A stretch of 64,000 bases of DNA from Ridgeia piscesae. Its lineage: Eukaryota; Annelida; Polychaeta; Sabellida; Siboglinidae. Under the pieces are notes generated by a model that had not been told where the DNA came from, did not search any database, and saw only the letters and a list, made by a program, of their open reading frames with translations. The DNA lies in NCBI GenBank assembly GCA_025642075.2, contig JAODUO010000627.1, positions 12,501 through 76,500 of the forward strand, in the 5' to 3' direction. This document shows, piece by piece, positions 13,968 to 26,973 of this stretch. Each line of letters begins with the position of its first letter. Within the stretch, counting starts at the first letter, position 1. The position numbers and the translations under genes were made by a program.

Positions 13968-16900
13968 ACCGAGCCATACTATACTATGTAAATAGGACCT
14001 TACTCCTGGGTGAATATACTATACTATAGAAATAGGACCTAACTCCTGGGTGAATATACTATACTATAGAAATAGGACCTACTCCTGGGTGAATATACTA
14101 TACTATAGAAATAGGACCTTACTCCTGGGTGAATATACTATACTATATAAATAGGACCTACTCCTGGGTGAATATACTATACTATATAAATAGGACCTTA
14201 CTCCTGGGTGAATATACTATACTATATAAATAGGACCTAACTCCTGGGTGAATATACTATACTATATAAATAGGACCTACTCCTGGGTGAATATACTATA
14301 CTATATAAATAGGCCCTTTACTCCTGGGTGAATATACTATACTATATAAATAGGCCCTTTACTCCTGGGTGAATATACTATACTATATAAATAGGACCTT
14401 ACTCCTGGGTGAATATACTATACTATAGAAATAGGACCTTACTCCTGGGTGAATATACTATACTATATAAATAGGACCTTACTCCTGGGTGAATATACTA
14501 TACTATATAAATAGGACCTACTCCTGGGTGAATATACTATACTATATAAATAGGACCTTACTCCTGGGTGAATATACTATACTATATAAATAGGCCCTTT
14601 ACTCCTGGGTGAATATACTATACTATATAAATAGGACCTAACTCCTGGGTGAATATACTATACTATATAAATAGGACCTTACTCCTGGGTGAATATACTA
14701 TACTATATAAATAGGACCTAACTCCTGGGTGAATATACTATACTATATAAATAGGACCTTACTCCTGGGTGAATATACTATACTATATAAATAGGACCTA
14801 ACTCCTGGGTGAATATACTATATTATAGAAATAGGACCTACTCCTGGGTGAATATACTATACTATATAAATAGGACCTTACTCCTGGGTGAATATACTAT
14901 ACTATATAAATAGGACCTTACTCCTGGGTGAATATACTATACTATAGAAATAGGACCTACTCCTGGGTGAATATACTATACTATATAAATAGGACCTTAC
15001 TCCTGGGTGAATATACTATACTATAGAAATAGGACCTTACTCCTGGGTGAATATACTATACTATGTAAATAGGACCTTACTCCTGGGTGAATATACTATA
15101 CTATAGAAATAGGACCTAACTCCTGGGTGAATATACTATACTATAGAAATAGGACCTTACTCCTGGGTGAATATACTATACTATATAAATAGGACCTACT
15201 CCTAGGTGAATATACTATACTATATAAATAGGACCTACTCCTGGGTGAATATACTATACTATAGAAATAGGACCTTACTCCTGGGTGAATATACTATACT
15301 ATATAAATAGGACCTACTCCTGGGTGAATATACTATACTATATAAATACGACCTACTCCTGGGTGAATATACTATACTATATAAATAGGACCTTACTCCT
15401 GGGTGAATATACTATACTATAGAAATAGGACCTAACTCCTGGGTGAATATACTATACTATAGAAATAGGACCTTACTCCTGGGTGAATATACTATACTAT
15501 ATAAATAGGACCTACTCCTGGGTGAATATACTATACTATATAAATAGGACCTACTCCTGGGTGAATATACTATACTATAGAAATAGGACCTTACTCCTGG
15601 GTGAATATACTATACTATATAAATAGGACCTACTCCTGGGTGAATATACTATACTATATAAATACGACCTACTCCTGGGTGAATATACTATACTATATAA
15701 ATAGGACCTACTCCTGGGTGAATATACTATACTATATAAATAGGACCTTACTCCTGGGTGAATATACTATACTATATAAATAGGACCTACTCCTGGGTGA
15801 ATATACTATACTATATAAATAGGACCTAACTCCTGGGTGAATATCTATACTATATAAATAGGACCTACTCCTGGGTGAATATACTATACTATATAAATAG
15901 GACCTTACTCCTGGGTGAATATACTATACTATATAAATAGGACCTTACTCCTGGGTGAATATACTATACTATATAAATAGGACCTACTCCTGGGTGAATA
16001 TACTATACTATATAAATAGGACCTTACTCCTGGGTGAATATACTATACTATAGAAATAGGACCTACTCCTGGGTGAATATACTATACTATAGAAATAGGA
16101 CCTTACTCCTGGGTGAATATACTATACTATATAAATAGGACCTTACTCCTGGGTGAATATACTATACTATATAATTAGGACCTTACTCCTGGGTGAATAT
16201 ACTATACTATATAAATAGGACCTACTCCTGGGTGAATATACTATACTATAAATAGGACCTTACTCCTGGGTGAATATACTATACTATACAAATAGGACCT
16301 TACTCCTGGGTGAATATACTATACTATATAAATAGGACCTACTCCTGGGTGAATATACTATACTATATAAATAGGACCTTACTCCTGGGTGAATATACTA
16401 TACTATATAAATAGGACCTACTCCTGGGTGAATATACTATACTATATAAATAGGACCTAACTCCTGGGTGAATATACTATACTATATAAATAGGACCTAA
16501 CTCCTGGGTGAATATACTATACTATATAAATAGGACCTAACTCCTGGGTGAATATACTATACTATATAAATAGGACCTACTCCTGGGTGAATATACTATA
16601 CTATATAAATAGGACCTACTCCTGGGTGAATATACTATACTATAGAAATAGGACCTTACTCCTGGGTGAATATACTATACTATAGAAATAGGACCTTACT
16701 CCTGGGTGAATATACTATACTATATAAATAGGACCTTACTCCTGGGTGAATATACTATACTATATAAATAGGACCTACTCCTGGGTGAATATACTATACT
16801 ATATAAATAGGACCTTACTCCTGGGTGAATATACTATACTATATAAATAGGACCTACTCCTGGGTGAATATACTATACTATATAAATAGGACCTACTCCT

Positions 16901-16995
16901 GGGTGAATATACTATACTATATAAATAGGACATACTCCTGGGTGAATATACTATACTATATAAATAGGACCTACTCCTGGGTCAATATACTATGC
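13968..16995. repeat. 39-41-bp satellite array, about 76 copies
   Basis: Monomer core GAATATACTATACTATATAA then ATAGGACC and ACTCCTGGGT. Lengths of 39, 40 and 41 bp come from CCTACT, CCTTACT/CCTAACT and CCCTTTACT variants. ATAGAAAT and ATATAAAT are the two main subtypes and are interspersed. The short ORFs that repeat NILYYINRTYSWV are repeat artefacts. The core is nearly the reverse complement of one segment of the neighbouring 158-185-bp repeat (see findings). Confidence 0.97.
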
Positions 16996-17232
16996 TATAG
17001 AAATATGACCTCCTCCTACCAAAACAATTTTTTTTAAATTATCAAGCAGATGTTTCAGTGTGGTGTTTATATGATAAATCTGCAAGCTTATAACCATCCA
17101 AATTGACAAAAGTGACAACAATATACTATACCATAGAAATATGATCCCCACCCATACAGCCACCCAAAACACACTCTTTGTTATTACCAAATAAACATTT
17201 CAGTGTGTTGCTTGTATGATAAATATACATTG
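16985..17232 (-). repeat. Two inverted copies of the 158-185-bp repeat, right flank of satellite
   Basis: ATACTATGCTATAGAAATAT at about 16987 and ATACTATACCATAGAAATAT at about 17124 each precede a CC-rich segment, a T-rich segment, AAATTATCAAG or TTACCAAATAAACA, and CAGTGTG(G/T)TG. They match the minus orientation of the units at 12921-13640, so the 40-bp array is bounded on both sides by this family. Confidence 0.82.
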
Positions 17233-17429
17233 TTCAACAATGAATTTAATTATTAAAAAATTCATCATTATTTTGTGGCCCAAATTTAAGATTAGATACT
17301 GTCTTTTGAAGTGAAATAGTTGGTTATGTGCTAGTATTTAACATTATAATCAAAACCATTATTTCAAATGTATATCCATAAAATATGGGGTTGAGTCATT
17401 TTCTTTTAATTTTTTCATGAAAATCTCTA

Positions 17430-17495
17430 GAAAAGTGACCTGGCTGCTAGGTCATTACTCTATATAGAATAGTAGTGACCCCTGGGTCACTTTTC
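17430..17495. repeat. 11-bp perfect inverted repeat, fold-back tip
   Basis: GAAAAGTGACC (17430-17440) and GGTCACTTTTC (17485-17495) are exact reverse complements. The spacer contains CTATATAG and a second, smaller dyad, GTGACC/GGTCAC. The element adjoins the tRNA-like relic and may be its body or tail. Confidence 0.7.
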
Positions 17496-17520
17496 CACCG
17501 GGTCAATATTCTATATGACA

Positions 17521-17580
17521 CCGGATCCTCTCAGTCAAGAATCCAATGTTCTACCCCTGAGCCAGTGCACTACTACGGGC
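17521..17580 (-). repeat. tRNA-derived relic (SINE head), minus strand
   Basis: Read on the minus strand, TGGCTCAGGGG (17564-17554) matches a tRNA A box, followed by GTAGAACA and an anticodon-arm-like GGATTCTTGACTGAGAGG. No good B box follows, so it is not a functional tRNA gene. I read it as a decayed SINE head. Confidence 0.45.
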
Positions 17581-18718
17581 TGCAATACAGTAAAAACTAT
17601 AAAATATCAATTGGTATTATACTAAAATTACGGCTGTAAACTGGTAGGAAATTTGTCTTGTTTTAACTTAAAGAAAGACCTGTGTTATAATAGTTTTTAT
17701 AATGGCCCAGGTGTGACACAAGTGTAGCACCTTGCCAAGAAGACACTGTTTATTTAAATGGAATACAGAAGGTGGTACAGCTGTATTACTGAAGGTTAAC
17801 TGTTCAATGACCAAATTGACTTATTAACTAAACTATTGATAAAAGTCATATCACACATTCGTATTACACCATAATAAACTCATGCAAACCACATTAGCTG
17901 ACCACAAATTTAAATACTACAATTACGTTACATAAGCAAGTAGCATTCTGTGTGATAATTTCGTTGCTACGCGAATGTGTGCACATGACTGGATGACAAG
18001 TGCAGCAAGTGCATCATTAGATGTACCTGTATCAGTCTAAAATGACCAATAGCTGTTTGATGGATGTTAGCGCTGGCTCAAAAAAACCTATTACATCTCC
18101 ATTCCTAACTTGTCTCATCTCATTAGATGTGGCACGCAACGTTTTCCAAGCGAGTAGTATAATTTGCTATGTGAATGCGATATCATTTCCGTGAACCTCA
18201 GCACATAATGTCTCCCCTCACCTTGTCCTACTTTGTCCTACTGTCATAGTTACGACGGTAGTGTCATTATGTTTTACGTATGTAGCACTGGCCTCTTGTG
18301 ATCATCACATATGAAAGCATCATTATGGTTCCCTACTGAACCACTAAGATGACTGGGCAGGGTGCCTGACTCCTGTCAATACTGCCACCCCCCTGTGCAA
18401 TGGACTCTTCCATCACAGAATCCATGGTTTCCTGCTGATAGTCACCAGAGTCCACTGGATGGCTGGAGTGACAGCCACAGAGGTGACCACTTGACAGATG
18501 TCACAACAGTTACATAGGTCCAGCTAATAGTTATTGATTGACCACGTCAGTGTGAGTGTGGTCTTCGCTGACCACCCACTGTCCAGCAGCAGCATCCACA
18601 GGTAAGATCAACAGGTGAGAATGTGACATCACTGTTTGATATGTGATTAGACAATGACAGGAACATGAGTGTCAGTCAAACAGACATGTGTAGATCCAGG
18701 GCATCAGTTGACACTACC

Positions 18719-19500
18719 CATGTACGTGGTCCAGTACCACGTTGTACGTGGTCCAGTACCACGTTGTACATGGTCCAGTACCATGTTGTGTGTGGGCCAG
18801 TACCACGTTGTATGTGGTCCAGTACCATGTTGTACGTGGTCCAGTACCATGTTGTGTGTGGGCCAGTACCACGTTGTATGTGGTCCAGTACCATGTTTTA
18901 CGTGGTCCAGTACCACGTTGTATGTGGTCCAGTACCATGTCGTGTGTGGTCCAGTACCATGTCGTGTGTGGTCCAGTACCATGTTGTACGTGGTCCAGTA
19001 CCATGTTGTGTGTGGTCCAGTACCACGTTGTATGTGGTCCAGTACCATGTTTTACGTGGTCCAGTACCACGTTGTATGTGGTCCAGTACCATGTTGTGTG
19101 TGGTCCAGTACCACGTTGTATGTGGTCCAGTACCATGTTGTGTGTCGTCCAGTACCACGTTGTACATGGTCCAGTACCATGTTGTGTGTGGGCCAGTACC
19201 ACGTTGTACATGGTCCAGTACCATGTTGTACGTGGTCCAGTACCATGTTTTACGTGGTCCAGTACCATGTTGTACGTGGTCCAGTGCCATGTTGTGTGTG
19301 GTCCAGTACCACGTTGTACATGGTCCAGTACCATGTTGTGTGTGGGCCAGTACCACGTTGTACATGGTCCAGTACCACGTTGTACATGGTCCAGTACCAT
19401 GTTTTACGTGGTCCAGTACCATGTTGTACGTGGTCCAGTGCCATGTTGTGTGTGGTCCAGTACCATGTTGTGCATGGTCCAGTACCATGTTGTGTGTGGT
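18719..19500. repeat. 22-bp minisatellite, about 35 copies
   Basis: Units of 22 bp built on GTGGTCCAGTACCA(C/T)GTTGT plus two variable bases (AC, GT or AT). Because 22 is not a multiple of 3, each reading frame cycles through all phases of the unit. All six frames stay largely open, giving spurious ORFs of 200-290 codons on both strands. Confidence 0.97.
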
Positions 19501-19945
19501 TCTGGGGCAATGGGGGGCAGACAAGTTGTCCACGTAGTGACTGTTACCAATAGTTTGAGTGCAAGTACCTGATAAGTACAGAAATCTGAAATAGTTTCTC
19601 GTGCAAATTTGCTGATTTTACAAAGTTATAACTGTCTAGGTAGACACCGTGGGTGAACATTTGACTAGGAACCTGAAAGATACATTCTTGTCATTGTCTA
19701 TGTCATAGTCCCAATGTCATGTCGGTACTAACATAGTGGTTTGTAAGCCAGATTATTGAATGGACCTCCAATTTCACTTGCTACATTTCAGAAACCTAGA
19801 TAATTTTGGTCACTCCACATTGCCTCAATTCACCAAGCTGTATAAATCATTGCAAGGCAATATTCTTCAAAATACACCCCAAATAAAAACAAGATATAAA
19901 ATACCATGCTATGAGTACAGCCACTCACACTATGCTGATGACAAT
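19501..19945. other. Unique spacer
   Basis: Unique AT-rich DNA. It supplies the non-repetitive N-terminal leader of the long 30-bp-array frame that starts at 19760. I do not regard that leader as a real exon because it has no recognisable domain. Confidence 0.5.
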
Positions 19946-22900
19946 GACATTATGACTGGTGCACTGTTACACTGGGACATTATGACTGGTGCACTGTTAC
20001 ACCAGGACATTATGACTGGTGCACTGTTACACCGGGACATTATGACTGGTGCACTGTTACACCGGGACATTATGACTGGTGCATTGTTACACCGGGACAT
20101 TATGACTGGTGCACTGTTACACCGGGACATAATGACTGGTGCACTGTTACACTGGGACATTATGACTGGTGCACTATTACACTGGGACATTATGACTGGT
20201 GCATTGTTACACCGGGACATTATGACTGGTGCATTGTTACACCGGGACATTATGACTGGTGCACTGTTACACTGGGACATTATGACTGGTGCACTGTTAC
20301 ACTGGGACATTATGACTGGTGCACTGTTACACCGGGACATTATGACTGGTGCACTTGTTACACCGGGACATTATGACTGGTGCACTGTTACACCGGGACA
20401 TTATGACTGGTGCACTGTTACACCGGGACATAATGACTGGTGCATTGTTACACCGGGACATTATGACTGGTGCATTGTTACACCAGGACATTATGACTGG
20501 TGCATTGTTACACCGGGACATAATGACTGGTGCATTGTTACACCAGGACATTATGACTGGTGCACTGTTACACTGGGACATTATGACTGGTGCACTATTA
20601 CACCGGGACATTATGACTGGTGCATTGTTACACCGGGACATTATGACTGGTGCACTGCTACACTGGGACATTATGACTGGTGCACTATTACACCAGGACA
20701 TTATGACTGGTGCACTGTTACACTGGGACATTATGACTGGTGCACTGTTACACCGGGACATAATGACTGGTGCACTATTACACCGGGACATTATGACTGG
20801 TGCATTGTTACACCGGGACATTATGACTGGTGCACTATTACACCAGGACATTATGACTGGTGCACTATTACACCGGGACATAATGACTGGTGCTCTGTTA
20901 CACCGGGACATTATGACTGGTGCATTGTTACACCGGGACATTATGACTGGTGCACTATTACACCAGGACATAATGACTGGTGCACTATTACACCGGGACA
21001 TTATGACTGGTGCATTGTTACACCGGGACATTATGACTGGTGCACTGTTACACCAGGACATTATGACTGGTGCACTGTTACACCAGGACATTATGACTGG
21101 TGCACTATTACACCAGGACATTATGACTGGTGCACTATTACACCGGGACATAATGACTGGTGCTCTGTTACACCGGGACATTATGACTGGTGCATTGTTA
21201 CACCGGGACATTATGACTGGTGCACTATTACACCAGGACATAATGACTGGTGCACTATTACACCGGGACATTATGACTGGTGCATTGTTACACCGGGACA
21301 TTATGACTGGTGCACTGTTACACCAGGACATTATGACTGGTGCACTGTTACACTGGGACATTATGACTGGTGCACTGTTACACTGGGACATAATGACTGG
21401 TGCACTATTACACCGGGACATTATGACTGGTGCATTGTTACACCGGGACATTATGACTGGTGCACTGTTACACCAGGACATTATGACTGGTGCACTGTTA
21501 CACCGGGACATTATGACTGGTGCACTGTTACACTGGGACATAATGACTGGTGCACTATTACACTGGGACATTATGACTGGTGCACTGTTACACCGGGACA
21601 TTATGACTGGTGCACTGTTACACTGGGACATTATGACTGGTGCACTGCTACACTGGGACATTATGACTGGTGCACTATTACACCGGGACATTATGACTGG
21701 TGCACTGTTACACCGGGACATTATGACTGGTGCACTATTACACCAGGACATTATGACTGGTGCACTGTTACACCGGGACATAATGACTGGTGCACTATTA
21801 CACCGGGACATTATGACTGGTGCACTGTTACACCGGGACATTATGACTGGTGCACTATTACACCAGGACATTATGACTGGTGCACTATTACACCGGGACA
21901 TAATGACTGGTGCACTGTTACACCGGGACATTATGACTGGTGCATTGTTACACCGGGACATTATGACTGGTGCACTATTACACCAGGACATAATGACTGG
22001 TGCACTATTACACCGGGACATTATGACTGGTGCATTGTTACACCGGGACATTATGACTGGTGCACTGTTACACCAGGACATTATGACTGGTGCACTGTTA
22101 CACCGGGACATTATGACTGGTGCACTATTACACCAGGACATTATGACTGGTGCACTGTTACACCGGTACATTGTAACTGGTGCACTGTTACACTGGGACA
22201 TTATGACTGGTGCACTGTTACACTGGGACATTATGACTGGTGCACTATTACACCAGGACATTATGACTGGTGCACTGTTACACTGGGACATTATGACTGG
22301 TGCACTGTTACACTGGGACATTATGACTGGTGCACTGTTACACCGGGACATTATGACTGGTGCACTGTTACACCGGTACATTGTAACTGGTGCACTGTTA
22401 CACCGGGACATTATGACTGGTGCACTGTTACACCGGGACATTATGACTGGTGCACTGTTACACCAGGACATTATGACTGGTGCACTGTTACACCGGGACA
22501 TTATGACTGGTGCACTGTTACACCGGGACATTATGACTGGTGCACTGTTACACCGGGACATTATGACTGGTGCACTGTTACACCAGGACATTATGACTGG
22601 TGCACTGTTACACTGGGACATTATGACTGGTGCACTGTTACACTGGGACATTATGACTGGTGCACTATTACACCAGGACATTATGACTGGTGCACTGTTA
22701 CACCGGGACATTATGACTGGTGCACTGTTACACCGGTACATTATGACTGGTGCACTGTTACACTGGGACATTATGACTGGTGCACTGTTACACCGGGACA
22801 TTATGACTGGTGCTCTGTTACACTGGGACATTATGACTGGTGCACTGTTACACTGGGACATTATGACTGGTGCACTGTTACACTGGGACATTATGACTGG

Positions 22901-25204
22901 TGCACTATTACACTGGGACATTATGACTGGTGCACTGTTACACCAGGACATTATGACTGGTGCTCTGTTACACTGGGACATTATGACTGGTGCACTGTTA
23001 CACTGGGACATTATGACTGGTGCACTGTTACACCGGGACATTATGACTGGTGCACTGTTACACTGGGACATTATGACTGGTGCACTGTTACACTGGGACA
23101 TTATGACTGGTGCACTGTTACACTGGGACATTATGACTGGTGCACTGTTACACCGGGACATTATGACTGGTGCACTGTTACACTGGGACATTATGACTGG
23201 TGCACTGTTACACTGGGACATTATGACTGGTGCACTATTACACCGGGACATTATGACTGGTGCACTGTTACACTGGGACATTATGACTGGTGCACTGTTA
23301 CACTGGGACATTATGACTGGTGCACTGTTACACTGGGACATTATGACTGGTGCACTGTTACACCGGGACATTATGACTGGTGCACTGTTACACTGGGACA
23401 TTATGACTGGTGCACTGTTACACCAGGGACATTATGACTGGTGCACTGTTACACTGGGACATTATGACTGGTGCACTGTTACACCGGGACATTATGACTG
23501 GTGCACTGTTACACTGGGACATTATGACTGGTGCACTGTTACACCGGGACATTATGACTGGTGCACTGTTACACTGGGACATTATGACTGGTGCACTGTT
23601 ACACCGGGACATTATGACTGGTGCACTGTTACACCGGGACATTATGACTGGTGCACTGTTACACTGGGACATTATGACTGGTGCACTGTTACACTGGGAC
23701 ATTATGACTGGTGCACTATTACACTGGGACATTATGACTGGTGCACTGTTACACTGGGACATTATGACTGGTGCACTGTTACACTGGGACATTATGACTG
23801 GTGCACTGTTACACCAGGACATTATGACTGGTGCACTGTTACACCAGGACATTATGACTGGTGCACTGTTACACCGGGACATTATGACTGGTGCACTGTT
23901 ACACTGGGACATTATGACTGGTGCACTGTTACACTGGGACATTATGACTGGTGCACTGCTACACTGGGACATTATGACTGGTGCACTGTTACACTGGGAC
24001 ATTATGACTGGTGCACTGTTACACTGGGACATTATGACTGGTGCACTGTTACACTGGGACATTATGACTGGTGCACTGTTACACTGGGACATTATGACTG
24101 GTGCACTGTTACACGGGACATTATGACTGGTGCACTGTTACACTGGGACATTATGACTGGTGCACTGTTACACTGGGACATTATGACTGGTGCACTGTTA
24201 CACCAGGACATTATGACTGGTGCACTGTTACACCAGGACATTATGACTGGTGCACTGTTACACTGGGACATTATGACTGGTGCACTGTTACACTGGGACA
24301 TTATGACTGGTGCTCTGTTACACTGGGACATTATGACTGGTGCACTGTTACACCGGGACATTATGACTGGTGCATTTTTACACCGGTACCCCTTTTGGGT
24401 AACTGGTGCACTGTTACACTGGGACATTATGACTGGTGCACTGTTACACTGGGACATTATGACTGGTGCACTGTTACACCGGTACATTGTAACTGGTGCA
24501 CTGTTACACTGGGACATTATGACTGGTGCACTGTTACACTGGGACATTATGACTGGTGCACTGCTACACTGGGACATTATGACTGGTGCTCTGTTACACT
24601 GGGACATTATGACTGGTGCACTATTACACCAGGACATTATGACTGGTGCACTGTTACACTGGGACATTATGACTGGTGCTCTGTTACACTGGGACATTAT
24701 GACTGGTGCACTGTTACACTGGGACATTATGACTGGTGCACTGTTACACTGGGACATTATGACTGGTGCACTATTACACCAGGACATTATGACTGGTGCA
24801 CTGTTACACTGGGACATTATGACTGGTGCTCTGTTACACTGGGACATTATGACTGGTGCACTGTTACACCGGGACATTATGACTGGTGCACTGCTACACT
24901 GGGACATTATGACTGGTGCACTGTTACACTGGGACATTATGACTGGTGCTCTGTTACAACGGGACATTATGACTGGTGCACTGTTACACTGGGACATTAT
25001 GACTGGTGCTCTGTTACAACGGGACATTATGACTGGTGCACTGTTACACTGGGACATTATGACTGGTGCACTGTTACACTGGGACATTATGACTGGTGCT
25101 CTGTTACAACGGGACATTATGACTGGTGCACTGTTACACTGGGACATTATGACTGGTGCACTGTTACACTGGGACATTATGACTGGTGCTCTGTTACACC
25201 GGGA
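19946..25204. repeat. 30-bp minisatellite, about 175 copies, with giant spurious ORFs
   Basis: Unit GACATTATGACTGGTGCACT then GTTACACCGG (30 bp). Because the unit is 10 codons long, two plus-strand frames (repeating DIMTGALLHR and GHYDWCTVTP) and one minus-strand frame (repeating MSQCNSAPVI) have no stops. The longest is 1,627 codons (20349-25232). Single-base indels at about 20354, 23423 and 24113 switch the open frames. Substitutions hit all codon positions and all three frames stay open equally, which is not what selection on a protein would give. Local variants include GGTACATTGTAAC (about 22170, 22375, 24481), an aberrant insert at 24385-24403, and ACAACGGG units confined to 24955-25120. 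Confidence 0.97.
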
Positions 25205-25736
25205 AAACACACACAGCTTCTTGAAGAAATAATTGTGCTGTCGTGTGCCTGTGAAAGTATAATTGAGCAAAAACCTGTACAGAGGAAACCACGGAAACTG
25301 GAGAAGTGTGCAGCGAAGAGCAATGGAGATACAGAGACAGACATAGTGCTCAGGTGGGCTGTGTGGTCACCAAGTGAAGACACAGGTGATTATTACCGCA
25401 AATCAGCAATTTCATTGCACATTTCACTGTAACATGATCCGACGCTGGAGAGACTGACACAAAATGCTTCTTAACAAACACACCTAGACTGGGTGTTTCT
25501 CATCCAAAGCCCACAGATCCAATTGATAAGGAACAGAAGGGTTGTATGGTGTTACTGGTGAGGCAGGTTTCACTTCACACTGCTGTTGGTAGAACTACTG
25601 CTTGGAATCATTACTTTCTAACAACATTGTTAATATAAATATTAAATTAATTTCTGTATGTATGTAACTATTTATTTTAAACTGCAGTCATGCACCTCAG
25701 GTTCACCTGATGATTCTCGCTGTCCACAATCTCTAA
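25205..25736. other. Unique spacer
   Basis: Unique sequence with no supported gene. It contains AT-rich DNA at about 25620-25680. Confidence 0.5.
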
Positions 25737-25925
25737 CAACACCCCCTGACAATACCCTCCTGACAACACCCCCTGACAACACCCTCCTGACAACACCCTC
25801 CTGACAACACCCCCTGACAACACCCCCTGACAATGCCCCCTGACAACACCCTCCTGACCACACCCCTTGATAACAACATCCTGACAACACCCTCCTGACA
25901 ACACTCCCTGACAACACCCCTGTGA
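25737..25925. repeat. 12-14-bp C-rich minisatellite
   Basis: About 14 imperfect copies of CCTGACAACACCC(T). The minus strand has G runs of 3-5 spaced by about 8-9 nt, a weak quadruplex pattern. Minus-strand Gly/Val/Cys ORFs here are repeat shadows. Confidence 0.9.
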
Positions 25926-26973
25926 CTATACACCCCCACAACCGACAACAATGTCCACGTGACCACATCAGCTCAATTGCGCCCTCATTTTCACTTCCAT
26001 GGAGGATACAACCGAGAAATCAACATATTTTTATTTAACCTTTTATCACATCTGTGACACACCGTTCCATCAGGTGACATGACGAGAGAGGAAAACACCT
26101 TTTGTTATTGCTCTGCCCATTACAAACTCACATTTCCTGTGTCTTTGTGGCACTTTCCTGCCCTTTATCCCTTATTTATATTACATCTGCATCACTCTCC
26201 CTTATGGTATTCCTTCAGCCTGACTCAATCTCTGGACGACAAATTTACACACAGATTCATCTCCATCAACCCGAGACCAACATCTGTAATTAAAGATGCA
26301 CTGCCAACTCAATAACCACCAAAAGATGTCCGCTGTGGCAAAGTCACACGACTGTCCCAGTGACTGACGAAAGGCCAAAATACATTGACTCTCCTGACAG
26401 GTTTGAAATTAGGACGATCCACCGATGGTTTGGCGACTCAATTTTGAGAAATCCATAACTAAATAATGAGTTTTATTAATTCGCATATTACAGTCGGATG
26501 ATGCACTAATACATAAATTAACGGTGCCTCAGAAGTCGTGTCGCTATTAATGAGTGAAATTCAATCAGAGACGCAGTCATTTAGCAGCACAATCAGAGGA
26601 GGTTACTCAGGTGTACGTGCATGCAGACAAGCGTGTCTACATGCACATGCGTGTGTGCATGTTGTCATCACATCCAATGAGACAGGAAATGTCACTGTGT
26701 CATCACATCATGTGATACCTGTACAGTAATCACTGGGTGGAAATAGGACATCCTTCCAGTCATCTATTTCACTGTCACCCTTTTCCTTAAAAGGAGGCAC
26801 CATCTTCTACTGAATGTGTCTATTACTATATAAATAATATCATGTTCTATATTGACAGTAATAAACTAGTTGAAAGTATATTGCCTGGCAAATTAGGTTT
26901 AGTTTATTTAATACATGCATAACAAAGTTAGCAGGAATTACAGACCATTAGCCCAGGAGATACTGAACAGTCT
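25926..26973. other. Unique spacer
   Basis: No gene recognised. A short alternating purine-pyrimidine stretch (GTGCATGC, GCACATGCGTGTG) lies at about 26612-26662. Confidence 0.5.

Larger units (their letters stand above)
17233..18718. other. Unique region with a tRNA-like relic and inverted repeat
   Basis: AT-rich unique DNA. The recognisable items are the inverted repeat at 17430-17495 and the minus-strand tRNA-like head at 17521-17580. A donor-like CAG|GTAAGA occurs at about 18600, but no exon could be supported around it. Confidence 0.5.

Noticed and set aside
18665..19572. Six overlapping frames of 200-290 codons resembling Cys-rich repeats
   Set aside because: 22-bp unit lacking stops in any phase; all frames are equally open.
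20349..25232. 1,627-codon open frame, apparently a repetitive protein
   Set aside because: The 30-bp unit leaves three frames open on both strands, indels switch frames, and there is no start context or independent domain. It is explained fully by the repeat length.
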